Assembly (NCBI GenBank): GCA_025360285.1 | Contig: JANYCM010000009.1 | Location: forward strand, 1-9,767 | Length of the DNA stretch: 9,767 nt | DNA from: Sphingomonadales bacterium | GTDB lineage: Bacteria > Pseudomonadota > Alphaproteobacteria > Sphingomonadales > Sphingomonadaceae | Direction: 5' to 3' | Shown: piece by piece, positions 1 to 7,109 of the stretch | Layout: each line of letters opens with the position of its first letter | Numbering within the stretch: position 1 is the first letter of the stretch | Program-made: the position numbers and the translations under genes | Notes under the pieces: model-generated | Told to the model about the DNA's origin: nothing | Seen by the model: the letters and a program-made list of their open reading frames with translations, nothing else | Database searches by the model: none

Positions 1-480
1 CCCGATGAATTGCTGTGGAACCCGGCAGCCCCGGCGCTGGCCGAAATGCACGACGCCTACAAGCGGCTGGGCGGCAACATCATCTCGGTCCTCGAAGTCC
101 CCGCCGAACACACCCACCGCTATGGCATCGTCACGCCCGGCACCATTGATGGCCTCGTCACGGAAGTAAAAGGCCTGGTCGAAAAACCCGCCCCCGACAC
201 CGCCCCGTCCCGCCTCGCCGCCATCGGCCGCTATATCCTGCAACCCGAGGTGATGGGCGTATTGGAGAAGGGCAAGCGCGGCGCCGGTAATGAAATCCAA
301 CTAACCGACGCCATGGCGGAATTGATCGGTGTTCAGCCCTTCCATGCCCTGACCTTCACCGGCACGCGGTTTGATTGCGGCGACAAGGCCGGGCACATCA
401 CCGCCAACATTGCCCTGGCGCTGGCGCGGGACGATGTCGGCCCGGCGGTGCGCGAATGGCTGAAGACGCAGCTGATCTAG
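1..480 (+). CDS. galU: UTP--glucose-1-phosphate uridylyltransferase, C-terminal part (5' end outside window)
   Basis: This enzyme makes UDP-glucose and diphosphate from UTP and glucose-1-phosphate in the cytoplasm, feeding polysaccharide and lipid glycosylation. The reading frame is open from base 1 (it begins P-D-E-L-L-W) and ends at TAG 478-480. That leaves 159 residues, roughly the last half of a family usually near 290-300 residues. Visible family blocks are the RYGIVTPG segment, the VEKP motif, the RYIL strand, GAGNEIQLTDAM and the GTRFDCGDKAGH block close to the C-terminus. The TTG at position 10 is not a credible start, because homology to GalU continues upstream of it and into the window edge. 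It is transcribed towards the - strand operon and its stop lies 55 bp from the hyuB stop. Identity as a GalU-type nucleotidyltransferase is firm. Use of UTP and glucose rather than a close sugar variant is inferred from family similarity. Confidence 0.95.
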   Translation, partial: PDELLWNPAAPALAEMHDAYKRLGGNIISVLEVPAEHTHRYGIVTPGTIDGLVTEVKGLVEKPAPDTAPSRLAAIGRYILQPEVMGVLEKGKRGAGNEIQLTDAMAELIGVQPFHALTFTGTRFDCGDKAGHITANIALALARDDVGPAVREWLKTQLI

Positions 481-502
481 CGACGGTGCGGGAGTAGCGA
501 GC

Positions 503-530
503 TTGGCCGGCGCCCCAGTTTGGCCGGCGC
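503..530. repeat. short direct repeat / weak hairpin in the galU-hyuB convergent gap
   Basis: The 11-mer TTGGCCGGCGC occurs at 503-513 and again at 520-530. Each copy contains the self-complementary GCCGGC, so the two copies can also pair as a 6-bp stem with an 11-nt loop. It sits in the 55-bp gap between the galU and hyuB stop codons, where a bidirectional terminator would be expected. There is no T-tract on either strand, so an intrinsic terminator is not established and the repeat may be chance in GC-rich DNA. Confidence 0.3.
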
Positions 531-535
531 TATTG

Positions 536-2407
536 TCATGCCGCGGCGGCCACCCCCCATACCGGCGGCTGCGGCGCCGGCAGACCGGTTTCGGCGAGCG
601 AATCATGGCGCAAGGCCGCCAGCCCCGGCCCCAGGTTGAACAGTGGCAGGTCACCGCGACTACTGCGCTGCACGGCGCGCAACGCCTCGGTGGCGGCGGT
701 GTCGACCGTGCCATCGGCCCTGATGACCACGCCATAGGCGCGCGCGCCATCGATCGTCACCAGCCCCTGATCGACCTCCAGTGCCACCAGCGCCGGATCG
801 CGCAGCAGCGGATCACCCCAGCCGCCACCGCCCCAGGTGATGAAATCCAGCTCATCACCGGCGGCAACCTCAATGTCCTCGCGCTTGTTGCCCACAATCG
901 TTTCGCTGCCATCGGCGCGGCGCAATATCTTGCGGGCGCGGGCGCCGGGGTTGCCGCCATTGACCCCCCAGGGCGGCACGAACCAGCGATCATCATGGAT
1001 GGCGATCTGCCCGGGTTCGAGAAATTTATAGGTCATGATGATGCCATTGCCGCCGCGATGCAGGCCGGCGCCGCCTGAATCGGCGACGGTTTCATAGCGT
1101 TCGATGACCAGCGGGAAATAGCGTTCAAGGAATTCGTTCGGCACATTGGTGAAGTTCGGCCACAGGCTGTGGCCATCGGGGCCGTCGCCCATCGGCCGGC
1201 CGGGAATGCCGCCAAAGCCGATCTGGAACAGCTGGAACCATTTGCCCTGCTTGTCGGCGCCGGAATAAAACAGGTGCGGCGAGGAGGAAAAACCGGCGGC
1301 GTTGAGAAATTCCGGCGTCTTCTGGCCGAGCAGCCCGCCCAATATGTCGAACAGCCGCCCAAGCGCATGGGTGCGGCCCGACAGCGCCGCCGGGAATTTC
1401 GGCTTGAGCAATGATCCTTCGGGGATGCGGACATCGATCAGATCATAATAGCCATCGTTGAAGAGGATCTGCGGATCAAAGACCATGATCATGTAGATGC
1501 CAAAGAACATGCGCATCATGTTTTCGTTGAGCAGGAAGTTGATCGAGCCCTTCGATTGCGGATCGGTCCCGGCAAAATCGAGCACGACCTTGCCATTTTC
1601 ACGCCACATCGTGCATTTGATCTTGTAGGGGCCAAAGCCCAGACCATCATCGCAGATATAATCTTCAAAGCTGACCGGTTCCTCACCGATGGCGGTATCG
1701 ATCAGCATTTTCATGGCGCGGTGGTTGCGCGCCAGCAGCGCCTCGCACGCCGAGACAAAGACATCATCGCCAAAGCGCCCGGCCATTTCAACAATGCGCC
1801 GCGCGGCGACCCGGCAGGCGGCGATCAGCGCATTGAGATCGGCCTTGCACCATTCCGGGGTTCGGGTCTGGTGCATTACCAGCTTGATGAGGTCTTCATT
1901 ATACACGCCGGCCTTCCAGATCTTCACCGGTGGAATGCGCACGCCTTCCTGGAAGATCGAGGTGGCGTCGATCGGCATCGATCCTGCGACCATGCCGCCG
2001 ATGTCGCTCTGATGGCCGAACATCGAGGTATAGGCGATCAGCCGCCCCTCCTTGAACACCGGCAGCAGCACCAGCCAGTCATTCGAATGGCTGATGGCGC
2101 CGCCGACCGAATAGGGATCGGACAGGAAGATCATGTCGCCATCTTCCAGCGTGCCGTCATAGCCATCGAGGAACGGCCCGATATAACTGCCGAACTGGCC
2201 GACGATCATCCGGCCCTTGTGGTCGGCGATCAGCGGAAAGGCATCGCCCTGTTCGCGGATGCCCGGCGACATGGCGGTGCGCACCAGCGTGGTGTCCATC
2301 TCCACCCGCGCATTGCGCAGGGCGTTTTCGATGATGTCGAGCGTCACCGGGTCGATCGGCAGCGATTCAAACGGCGTCTGGTTGGACTGAATGATGGTGG
2401 TGGGCAT
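536..2407 (-). CDS. hyuB: hydantoinase B / oxoprolinase-family protein (HyuB, beta-type subunit)
   Basis: This is a 623-residue protein of the hydantoinase B family, the partner of HyuA in ATP-dependent N-methylhydantoinase, oxoprolinase, caprolactamase and ketone carboxylase enzymes. The family signature is at the N-terminus (DPVTLDIIENALRNA, residues 19-33), followed by GDMIFLSDPY (90-99), GHQSDIGGMV (131-140) and a C-terminal GGGGWGDPLLRDP block. In acetone carboxylase, as I recall, the metal is held by an H-x-x-D pair and a downstream His. The equivalents here appear to be H107, D110 and H132, in contexts that differ from the usual GGTHLPD and HHADVGG. The ATG at 2407 is supported by AAGGA about 8 nt upstream, 10 bp after the hyuA stop. 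It is the last gene of the operon and converges with galU. The family is firm, but the substrate cannot be told from sequence. No gamma subunit of the acetone carboxylase type is present. Confidence 0.93.
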   Translation of the reverse strand: MPTTIIQSNQTPFESLPIDPVTLDIIENALRNARVEMDTTLVRTAMSPGIREQGDAFPLIADHKGRMIVGQFGSYIGPFLDGYDGTLEDGDMIFLSDPYSVGGAISHSNDWLVLLPVFKEGRLIAYTSMFGHQSDIGGMVAGSMPIDATSIFQEGVRIPPVKIWKAGVYNEDLIKLVMHQTRTPEWCKADLNALIAACRVAARRIVEMAGRFGDDVFVSACEALLARNHRAMKMLIDTAIGEEPVSFEDYICDDGLGFGPYKIKCTMWRENGKVVLDFAGTDPQSKGSINFLLNENMMRMFFGIYMIMVFDPQILFNDGYYDLIDVRIPEGSLLKPKFPAALSGRTHALGRLFDILGGLLGQKTPEFLNAAGFSSSPHLFYSGADKQGKWFQLFQIGFGGIPGRPMGDGPDGHSLWPNFTNVPNEFLERYFPLVIERYETVADSGGAGLHRGGNGIIMTYKFLEPGQIAIHDDRWFVPPWGVNGGNPGARARKILRRADGSETIVGNKREDIEVAAGDELDFITWGGGGWGDPLLRDPALVALEVDQGLVTIDGARAYGVVIRADGTVDTAATEALRAVQRSSRGDLPLFNLGPGLAALRHDSLAETGLPAPQPPVWGVAAAA

Positions 2408-2417
2408 GATATGTCCT

Positions 2418-4466
2418 TCAGGCCGGCGTGATCATGATATTGCCGAAGCGATCGACCGTGCCGATGTGGCGGGTTTCGATCAGCGTCGTTGAATCCATCT
2501 CGATGACGATGGCCGGGCCGGGGATGACGTCGCCGGCGCGCAGCCGGGCGCGATCATAGATCACCGCCGCCTGTTCGGCGCCATCCATCCATAGCGTGTG
2601 ATCGCGCAGCTTGGCGGCAGCGGGATTGCCGTCACCCACCGGCAGCTGATGCGCCGGCAGATCGAGCGCCTTGCCCAACGCCACGGCGCGCAAATTCACC
2701 AGTTCATGTTCGGTATCCATGTTGAAGGTGAACAGCCGCAGATGTTCGGCATCGAACCGCGCGGTCAGCGCCGCGATGCCACCGGCCTGGAGCGTTGCCA
2801 GGTCAATGGTCATCGGCACTTCAAAGGCCTGGCCGGCATAGCGCACATCGATTTCGAACGCCGTTTCGATATCGGCGGCGGGAATGCCATCGGCGACCAG
2901 TTCGGCGCGGACCTGGACGTCCATTTCGGTCAGCAAGGCCATGACAGCGGCGATGCTGGTTTCCGACACCCGCTTCGACAGCGACCGCGCCGTTTCCGTC
3001 CGCGTCCGCGTCGTCGCATCACCCAGCGCGCACAGCACGCCGGGGGATACCGGCGACACCGCCGGATAGCTGCCCATCAACCGCGCCACCGCGTTGACAT
3101 GCAGCGGCCCGGCGCCGCCAAAGCCCATCAACGCAAAATCGCGCGGATCATAGCCCTGTTGCACCGAGATCATGCGCAGCGCGCCGAACATGTTTTCATT
3201 GACGATATCGATGATGCCGCGCGCCGCCGCCATCAGCGAAATGCCCAGCGCATCGGCAATCGTCTGGACCGCCGCCGTCGCCGCCGCCCGGTCGAGCTTG
3301 AAGGTGCCGCCAAGCAGGTTTTCGGGCAGATAGCCCAGGACGACATTGGCATCGGTGACCGTCGGCAGCGTGCCGCCCTTGCCATAGGCCGCCGGCCCAG
3401 GCACCGCCCCGGCGCTTTGCGGGCCAACCCGCAGTGCCTTCGTCAATTCCGGCACATAGGCGATCGATCCGCCGCCGGCGCCGACGGTTTTCACATCGAG
3501 CGATGAAGCCCGCACGCTGAGATGCCCGACCTCGGTGGTGCGCACCCGGCGGGGTTCGCCATGTTCGATCAGCGCCACATCAGTCGAGGTGCCGCCGACA
3601 TCGAGCGTCAGGATATTGTCCAGCCCCGCGTGTTTCGCCACCCACAGCGCGCCGGTAACACCGCCGGCCGGGCCGGACATGAGCAGCGCAACGGGATGTT
3701 CCTCGGCCTTTTGCGATGACATCAGGCCTCCGTCCGAGCGCAGCAGGCTGAGCTTCCCCGCCATGCCGGCCGCCGCCAGCCGCGAGCGCAGATTGCGGAC
3801 ATAGCGGCCAACGATGGGCCGCACCGCGGCATTGGCCACAGTGGTCAGCGTGCGTTCATACTCCTGCATTTCGGGCAGGACTTCATGGCTCAGCGACAGC
3901 GGGATATCGGGCATCACCTCACGAGCGATGGCGGCGACGCGCAGTTCATGATCGCCGTTCAAATAGGCATTGACCAGGCTGACCGTCAGCGTTTCGATGC
4001 CGCGGCCCTTCAGTTTTCCCAGCTGTTCGCGGATATCATCGTCATCAACCGGACGCATTTCCTGGCCTTGGGCATCCATGCGGCCCTTGACTTCGACGGT
4101 ATCCTGCAACCGCGCCAGCGGTTCGGGCTTGGGCCAGACGATCCAGCCGGCAAGGCCGCCGGGCACGAAGCTGCGGGCGATCTGCATGACCTGGCGATAG
4201 CCCTTGGTCGTCACCAGCCCGACGCGGGCACCCTTGCCTTCCAGCATGGCGTTGGTGGCAACCGTGGTGCCGTGCAGGAAGGTATCGATCGCCGACGGCG
4301 TCAGCCCGGCAGCGGCGCAGATCACCTCGACGCCATTGAGAATGCCTTCCGAACTGTCGGCCGGCGTCGAGGGCGTCTTGTGCCGCCAGAAATCGCCACT
4401 GGCATCGTCAAACAGCAACAGGTCGGTGAATGTACCGCCGACATCGACCCCCAAACGATAACCCAT
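2418..4466 (-). CDS. hyuA: hydantoinase A / oxoprolinase-family protein (HyuA, ATP-binding subunit)
   Basis: This 682-residue protein is the ATP-dependent subunit that works with HyuB. The family uses an ASKHA-type nucleotide fold to phosphorylate a carbonyl or lactam before hydrolysis or carboxylation. Two phosphate-binding signatures are visible: DVGGTFTD (residues 8-15) in the N-terminal domain and DVGGTSTD (289-296) in the central domain. Also present are SGPAGG (264-269), GAGGGS (329-334), GPQSAGAVPGPAAYGKGG (348-365) and a later FGGAGPLHV. The frame is open to 4544, but the ATG at 4466 is chosen. It places DVGGTFTD at the family's usual distance from the N-terminus and leaves a 22-bp gap after the dehydrogenase stop, whereas the longer start would overlap that gene and add a non-homologous, Cys/Arg-rich leader. 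AGGGA lies a few bases upstream. It is followed 10 bp later by hyuB. The family is secure; lactam hydrolysis versus carboxylation is open. Confidence 0.94.
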   Translation of the reverse strand: MGYRLGVDVGGTFTDLLLFDDASGDFWRHKTPSTPADSSEGILNGVEVICAAAGLTPSAIDTFLHGTTVATNAMLEGKGARVGLVTTKGYRQVMQIARSFVPGGLAGWIVWPKPEPLARLQDTVEVKGRMDAQGQEMRPVDDDDIREQLGKLKGRGIETLTVSLVNAYLNGDHELRVAAIAREVMPDIPLSLSHEVLPEMQEYERTLTTVANAAVRPIVGRYVRNLRSRLAAAGMAGKLSLLRSDGGLMSSQKAEEHPVALLMSGPAGGVTGALWVAKHAGLDNILTLDVGGTSTDVALIEHGEPRRVRTTEVGHLSVRASSLDVKTVGAGGGSIAYVPELTKALRVGPQSAGAVPGPAAYGKGGTLPTVTDANVVLGYLPENLLGGTFKLDRAAATAAVQTIADALGISLMAAARGIIDIVNENMFGALRMISVQQGYDPRDFALMGFGGAGPLHVNAVARLMGSYPAVSPVSPGVLCALGDATTRTRTETARSLSKRVSETSIAAVMALLTEMDVQVRAELVADGIPAADIETAFEIDVRYAGQAFEVPMTIDLATLQAGGIAALTARFDAEHLRLFTFNMDTEHELVNLRAVALGKALDLPAHQLPVGDGNPAAAKLRDHTLWMDGAEQAAVIYDRARLRAGDVIPGPAIVIEMDSTTLIETRHIGTVDRFGNIMITPA

Positions 4467-4488
4467 GGTCTTGATCCCTGATTGAACT

Positions 4489-5634
4489 TTACAATGGCAC
4501 CGCTGCCGCATGATCGGGCAGCACGATCTGGCGAATCGCCTCACCCGAAGCGAGCCGGTCGAACAGTATGTTGATGTCCGCCATCGAACTGACCGAGGTC
4601 AGCAGGCGTTCCACGGGCAGGCGACCCGCCCGCCACAGGCCAATGTAGCGCGGAATATCCCGCGCCGGGATGGCACTGCCGAGATAGCTGCCGATAATGG
4701 TCTTGCCGTCGCCGACGATCGATACCGCCGGAATCGAAAATTGTTCGGCCGGGTTGGGCAACCCGACGGTGACGATGCGGCCACCGCGCCGCGCCATCGC
4801 ATAGGCGGCTTCCAGCACCCGCGCCTTGCCGACGGTTTCGATGACAACATCGGGCTTGCCACCAAGCAGGGCGACAATCGGCGCCTCGCCCTCGGCCGGA
4901 TCAAAGGCGCCGGCCGCGCCCAGTTCCAGCGCCAGGGCGCGCTTGGCGGGCACCGGATCAATGGCAACCACGGGCTGGCCGCCGCCGGCGATGGCGCCGA
5001 GCAAGGCCGCGAGCCCAACGCCGCCCAGGCCGTAAATGACAATGCTTTCGCCCGGCCGCAGCGCGGCGCTGTTCCACACGGCGCCAACTCCGGTCATCAC
5101 CGCACAGCCGAACAGCGCGGCGATCTCGACGGGAATATCGGCATCGATCTTAACCGCCGAGCGGCGATCGACAACGGCATGGTCGGCAAAGGCCGAAATG
5201 CCGAGATGATGGTGGACATCGCCCTGATCGCCATGCAGCCGGCAACCACCGCGCAGCATGGTGCCCGCGCCATTTGACGCCGCGCCATTGGCGCACAAAT
5301 AGCCTTCGCCGCCCAGACAGCGCACGCATTCGCCGCAGGCCGGCAGGAAGGACAGCACGACGCGGTCGCCCGGCCGGAACAAACTGTCATCGGGATCACC
5401 CGTCGCCACCACGGTCGCCGCCGCTTCATGGCCCAGCGCCATCGGCAAGGGCCGCGCCCGGTCGCCATTGATCACCGACAGGTCGGAATGGCACAGCCCG
5501 GCCGCCTCGATACGCACCAGCAATTCGCCGACGCGCGGCGGATCAAGCGTCAGCTCCGTCAACGCCAGCGGCCGCGACGCGGCATAGGGCGCCGGCACCG
5601 CCAAAGCCCCCAGAACCGCCGCGGTGATCTTCAT
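4489..5634 (-). CDS. zinc-dependent medium-chain alcohol dehydrogenase
   Basis: This 381-residue medium-chain dehydrogenase/reductase interconverts an alcohol and an aldehyde or ketone with a nicotinamide cofactor. The N-terminal GroES-like domain has catalytic zinc ligands C48 (GLCHSD), H69 with E70 (GHE) and C177. The structural zinc site is the complete four-Cys set C100, C103, C106 and C114 (CGECVRCLGGEGYLC). The Rossmann domain has GLGGVG (202-207), and an acidic D226 ends the second strand (VVAID), which favours NAD over NADP. The overall pattern resembles the class III / formaldehyde dehydrogenase branch, but glutathione dependence is not shown. The frame is open to 5691. The ATG at 5634 is preferred because it starts directly at the MKITAAV strand typical of the family, 16 bp after the lyase stop, with GAGG upstream. 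In the operon it could process an alcohol or aldehyde intermediate between HyuAB and the diacid steps. The substrate is unknown. Confidence 0.92.
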   Translation of the reverse strand: MKITAAVLGALAVPAPYAASRPLALTELTLDPPRVGELLVRIEAAGLCHSDLSVINGDRARPLPMALGHEAAATVVATGDPDDSLFRPGDRVVLSFLPACGECVRCLGGEGYLCANGAASNGAGTMLRGGCRLHGDQGDVHHHLGISAFADHAVVDRRSAVKIDADIPVEIAALFGCAVMTGVGAVWNSAALRPGESIVIYGLGGVGLAALLGAIAGGGQPVVAIDPVPAKRALALELGAAGAFDPAEGEAPIVALLGGKPDVVIETVGKARVLEAAYAMARRGGRIVTVGLPNPAEQFSIPAVSIVGDGKTIIGSYLGSAIPARDIPRYIGLWRAGRLPVERLLTSVSSMADINILFDRLASGEAIRQIVLPDHAAAVPL

Positions 5635-5650
5635 GCCTGCCACCAAAACC

Positions 5651-6508
5651 TCATTTCGACCATTGCCGTTCAAAGGCCCAGACATCTTCAAAGCCGATCA
5701 ACGAGCAGAATGTGTTGAAATCGAATAGTGGCACGCCGCCGCTGCCGTCGCCATCGGTCTTCAACCGAACCAGCGCCGCCTCCATCGCCGCCGCCGCCGC
5801 CAGGCTGGTCAGCGCCGGGAATATCGCCAGCGCATAACCGATATCAGCGAGCGCCGTTGCGGACAGCATCGGCGTCAGCCCGCCATTCGACATGTTCGCC
5901 ATCATCGGCCTGCCGACGCGTGCACAGGCCTCGCGCATTTCCGCCTCGCTGGTCAGAGCCTCGCAGAACAGGATGTCAGCGCCGGCGTCGGCATAGGCCA
6001 GCGCGCGGGTGATCGCGCCCTCCAGCCCTTCCGACTGGCGGGCATCGGTGCGGGCGATGATCAGGAAATTCGGATCACGCCGCGCCGCCACCGCCACGCG
6101 CACCTTGTCGACCATGTCCGCCATCGGAATCAGCCGCTTGAACGGCGTATGGCCGCATTTCTTGGGGAATTCCTGGTCCTCGATCTGGATGGCGGTGACG
6201 CCGGCCGCTTCATAACCGCACACCGTGTGATGAACGTTGAGCAGCCCGCCAAAGCCGGTATCGGCATCGGCGATCACCGCCGCATTTGATGTGCGCACCA
6301 GGGTCGCCATGCGATCCACCATCTGGGTATAGCTGGCGATGCCGGCATCGGGCAGGCCATAGGCCGATGCCGTCAGCCAATAGCCGCTGCCATAGACGAA
6401 ATCGAAACCGACGCGGTTGGCGATGACGGCGGCAATCATGTCCTGAAGGCCGGGGATAGCGAGGAAGCGGCCCGCATCAAGCGCGGCGCGCAGCCGGGGG
6501 TCAGCCAT
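5651..6508 (-). CDS. isocitrate lyase / PEP mutase-superfamily C-C lyase (2-methylisocitrate lyase-like)
   Basis: This 285-residue TIM-barrel protein belongs to the superfamily of methylisocitrate lyase, 2,3-dimethylmalate lyase, oxaloacetate decarboxylase and PEP mutase. Visible elements are YGSGYW (39-44, the substrate-loop region), DADTGFGG (81-88, Mg-binding acids), IEDQ (109-112), KKCGH (116-120, the lyase signature with the catalytic Cys) and ARTDA (152-156). KKCGH argues for a retro-aldol or retro-Claisen lyase, not a phosphonate mutase. The loop that reads NITEFG in PrpB is NMSNGG here (205-210), so the usual Glu is Asn208, suggesting a different substrate. The frame is open to 6583. 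The ATG at 6508 is chosen because it overlaps the leuD stop by 8 bp, has AGGG about 10 nt upstream and begins at the family's N-terminus. Likely products are pyruvate or another 2-oxo acid plus a carboxylic acid. The exact reaction is not predictable. Confidence 0.9.
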   Translation of the reverse strand: MADPRLRAALDAGRFLAIPGLQDMIAAVIANRVGFDFVYGSGYWLTASAYGLPDAGIASYTQMVDRMATLVRTSNAAVIADADTGFGGLLNVHHTVCGYEAAGVTAIQIEDQEFPKKCGHTPFKRLIPMADMVDKVRVAVAARRDPNFLIIARTDARQSEGLEGAITRALAYADAGADILFCEALTSEAEMREACARVGRPMMANMSNGGLTPMLSATALADIGYALAIFPALTSLAAAAAMEAALVRLKTDGDGSGGVPLFDFNTFCSLIGFEDVWAFERQWSK

Positions 6509-7109
6509 GATGCATTGCCCTGTCCCACAGCCAGGGCGCATCCTGGCGCTGTTGCCGCTCGAATGCCGCAATCGCCTCGGCATGTCGGGCGCGGATCATG
6601 CTGATATCATCCCAGCCATTGATCATCATCTCCCGTGCGCCGGCATCAAAATCAAAGCCAATCGTCTCGCCGTCAACCAGGGCCACCGATTGCGTCACCA
6701 ATGACACGGTCAGGGGCCACCCGGCGTCGGCTTCCGCCAGCACATGCCGCCAGGCGGGCACGGGCAAGGCCAGCGGCAGCAAACCGTTGCTGATGGCGTT
6801 GCCGGCAAAGATTTCGCCAAAACCCGGCGCGATGACACAGCGGATGCCGAGGTCGAGCAGCGCCCAGGCCGCCTGTTCGCGGCTCGACCCGCAGCCGAAA
6901 TTGGCGCCGGCCACCAGGATCGCGGCGCCGGCATGGCGCGGATCATCGATGACGAAACCCGGCCGCGCCCGGCGTTCGGCAAAGGCGAAGCGGCCGAGAC
7001 CGGTTTTTTCGGTATGGAGCAAAAATCGTGCCGGCAGGATGATATCGGTATCGATATTATCCTCCGGCAGCGGGATCGCCAGCGACGTCAGGACATCAAA
7101 GGGCATCAT
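6501..7109 (-). CDS. leuD: LeuD-family small subunit of 3-isopropylmalate dehydratase or related hydro-lyase
   Basis: This 202-residue swivel-domain subunit pairs with LeuC to form a 4Fe-4S hydro-lyase that isomerises or hydrates branched diacids. The core signature GANFGCGSSREQAAWALLD lies at residues 68-86. The N-terminal NIDTDIILPARFL (18-30) and the TGLGRFAF loop (36-43) match the family. Compared with typical biosynthetic LeuD, SREHAPWAL has become SREQAAWAL (Q79) and the substrate-loop text differs (LLHTEKTGLG rather than KTIKRTGLG). Two ATG codons stand in tandem at 7109 and 7106. The first overlaps the leuC TGA as ATGA, so translation is probably coupled; no strong ribosome binding site is seen. 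Its own 3' end overlaps the lyase start by 8 bp. The family is secure. Whether the substrate is isopropylmalate or another diacid is uncertain, because the next genes are not leuB or leuA. Confidence 0.9.
   Translation of the reverse strand: MMPFDVLTSLAIPLPEDNIDTDIILPARFLLHTEKTGLGRFAFAERRARPGFVIDDPRHAGAAILVAGANFGCGSSREQAAWALLDLGIRCVIAPGFGEIFAGNAISNGLLPLALPVPAWRHVLAEADAGWPLTVSLVTQSVALVDGETIGFDFDAGAREMMINGWDDISMIRARHAEAIAAFERQQRQDAPWLWDRAMHHG

Noticed and set aside
1556..2431. 291-codon + strand ORF opposite hyuB
   Set aside because: It is a shadow of hyuB with His/Asp/Arg-rich composition and no fold signature.
2598..3506. 302-codon + strand ORF opposite hyuA
   Set aside because: The translation is dominated by Arg, Gln, His and runs of Arg, with no domain. 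The opposite strand is a clear HyuA.
4467..4544. N-terminal extension of hyuA to the upstream ATG at 4544
   Set aside because: It would overlap the dehydrogenase gene and add a Cys/Arg-rich leader before DVGGTFTD, which normally lies near the N-terminus of this family.
4510..5277. 255-codon + strand ORF opposite the alcohol dehydrogenase
   Set aside because: It is antisense to a dehydrogenase with complete zinc and Rossmann motifs, and its own product has no recognisable domain.
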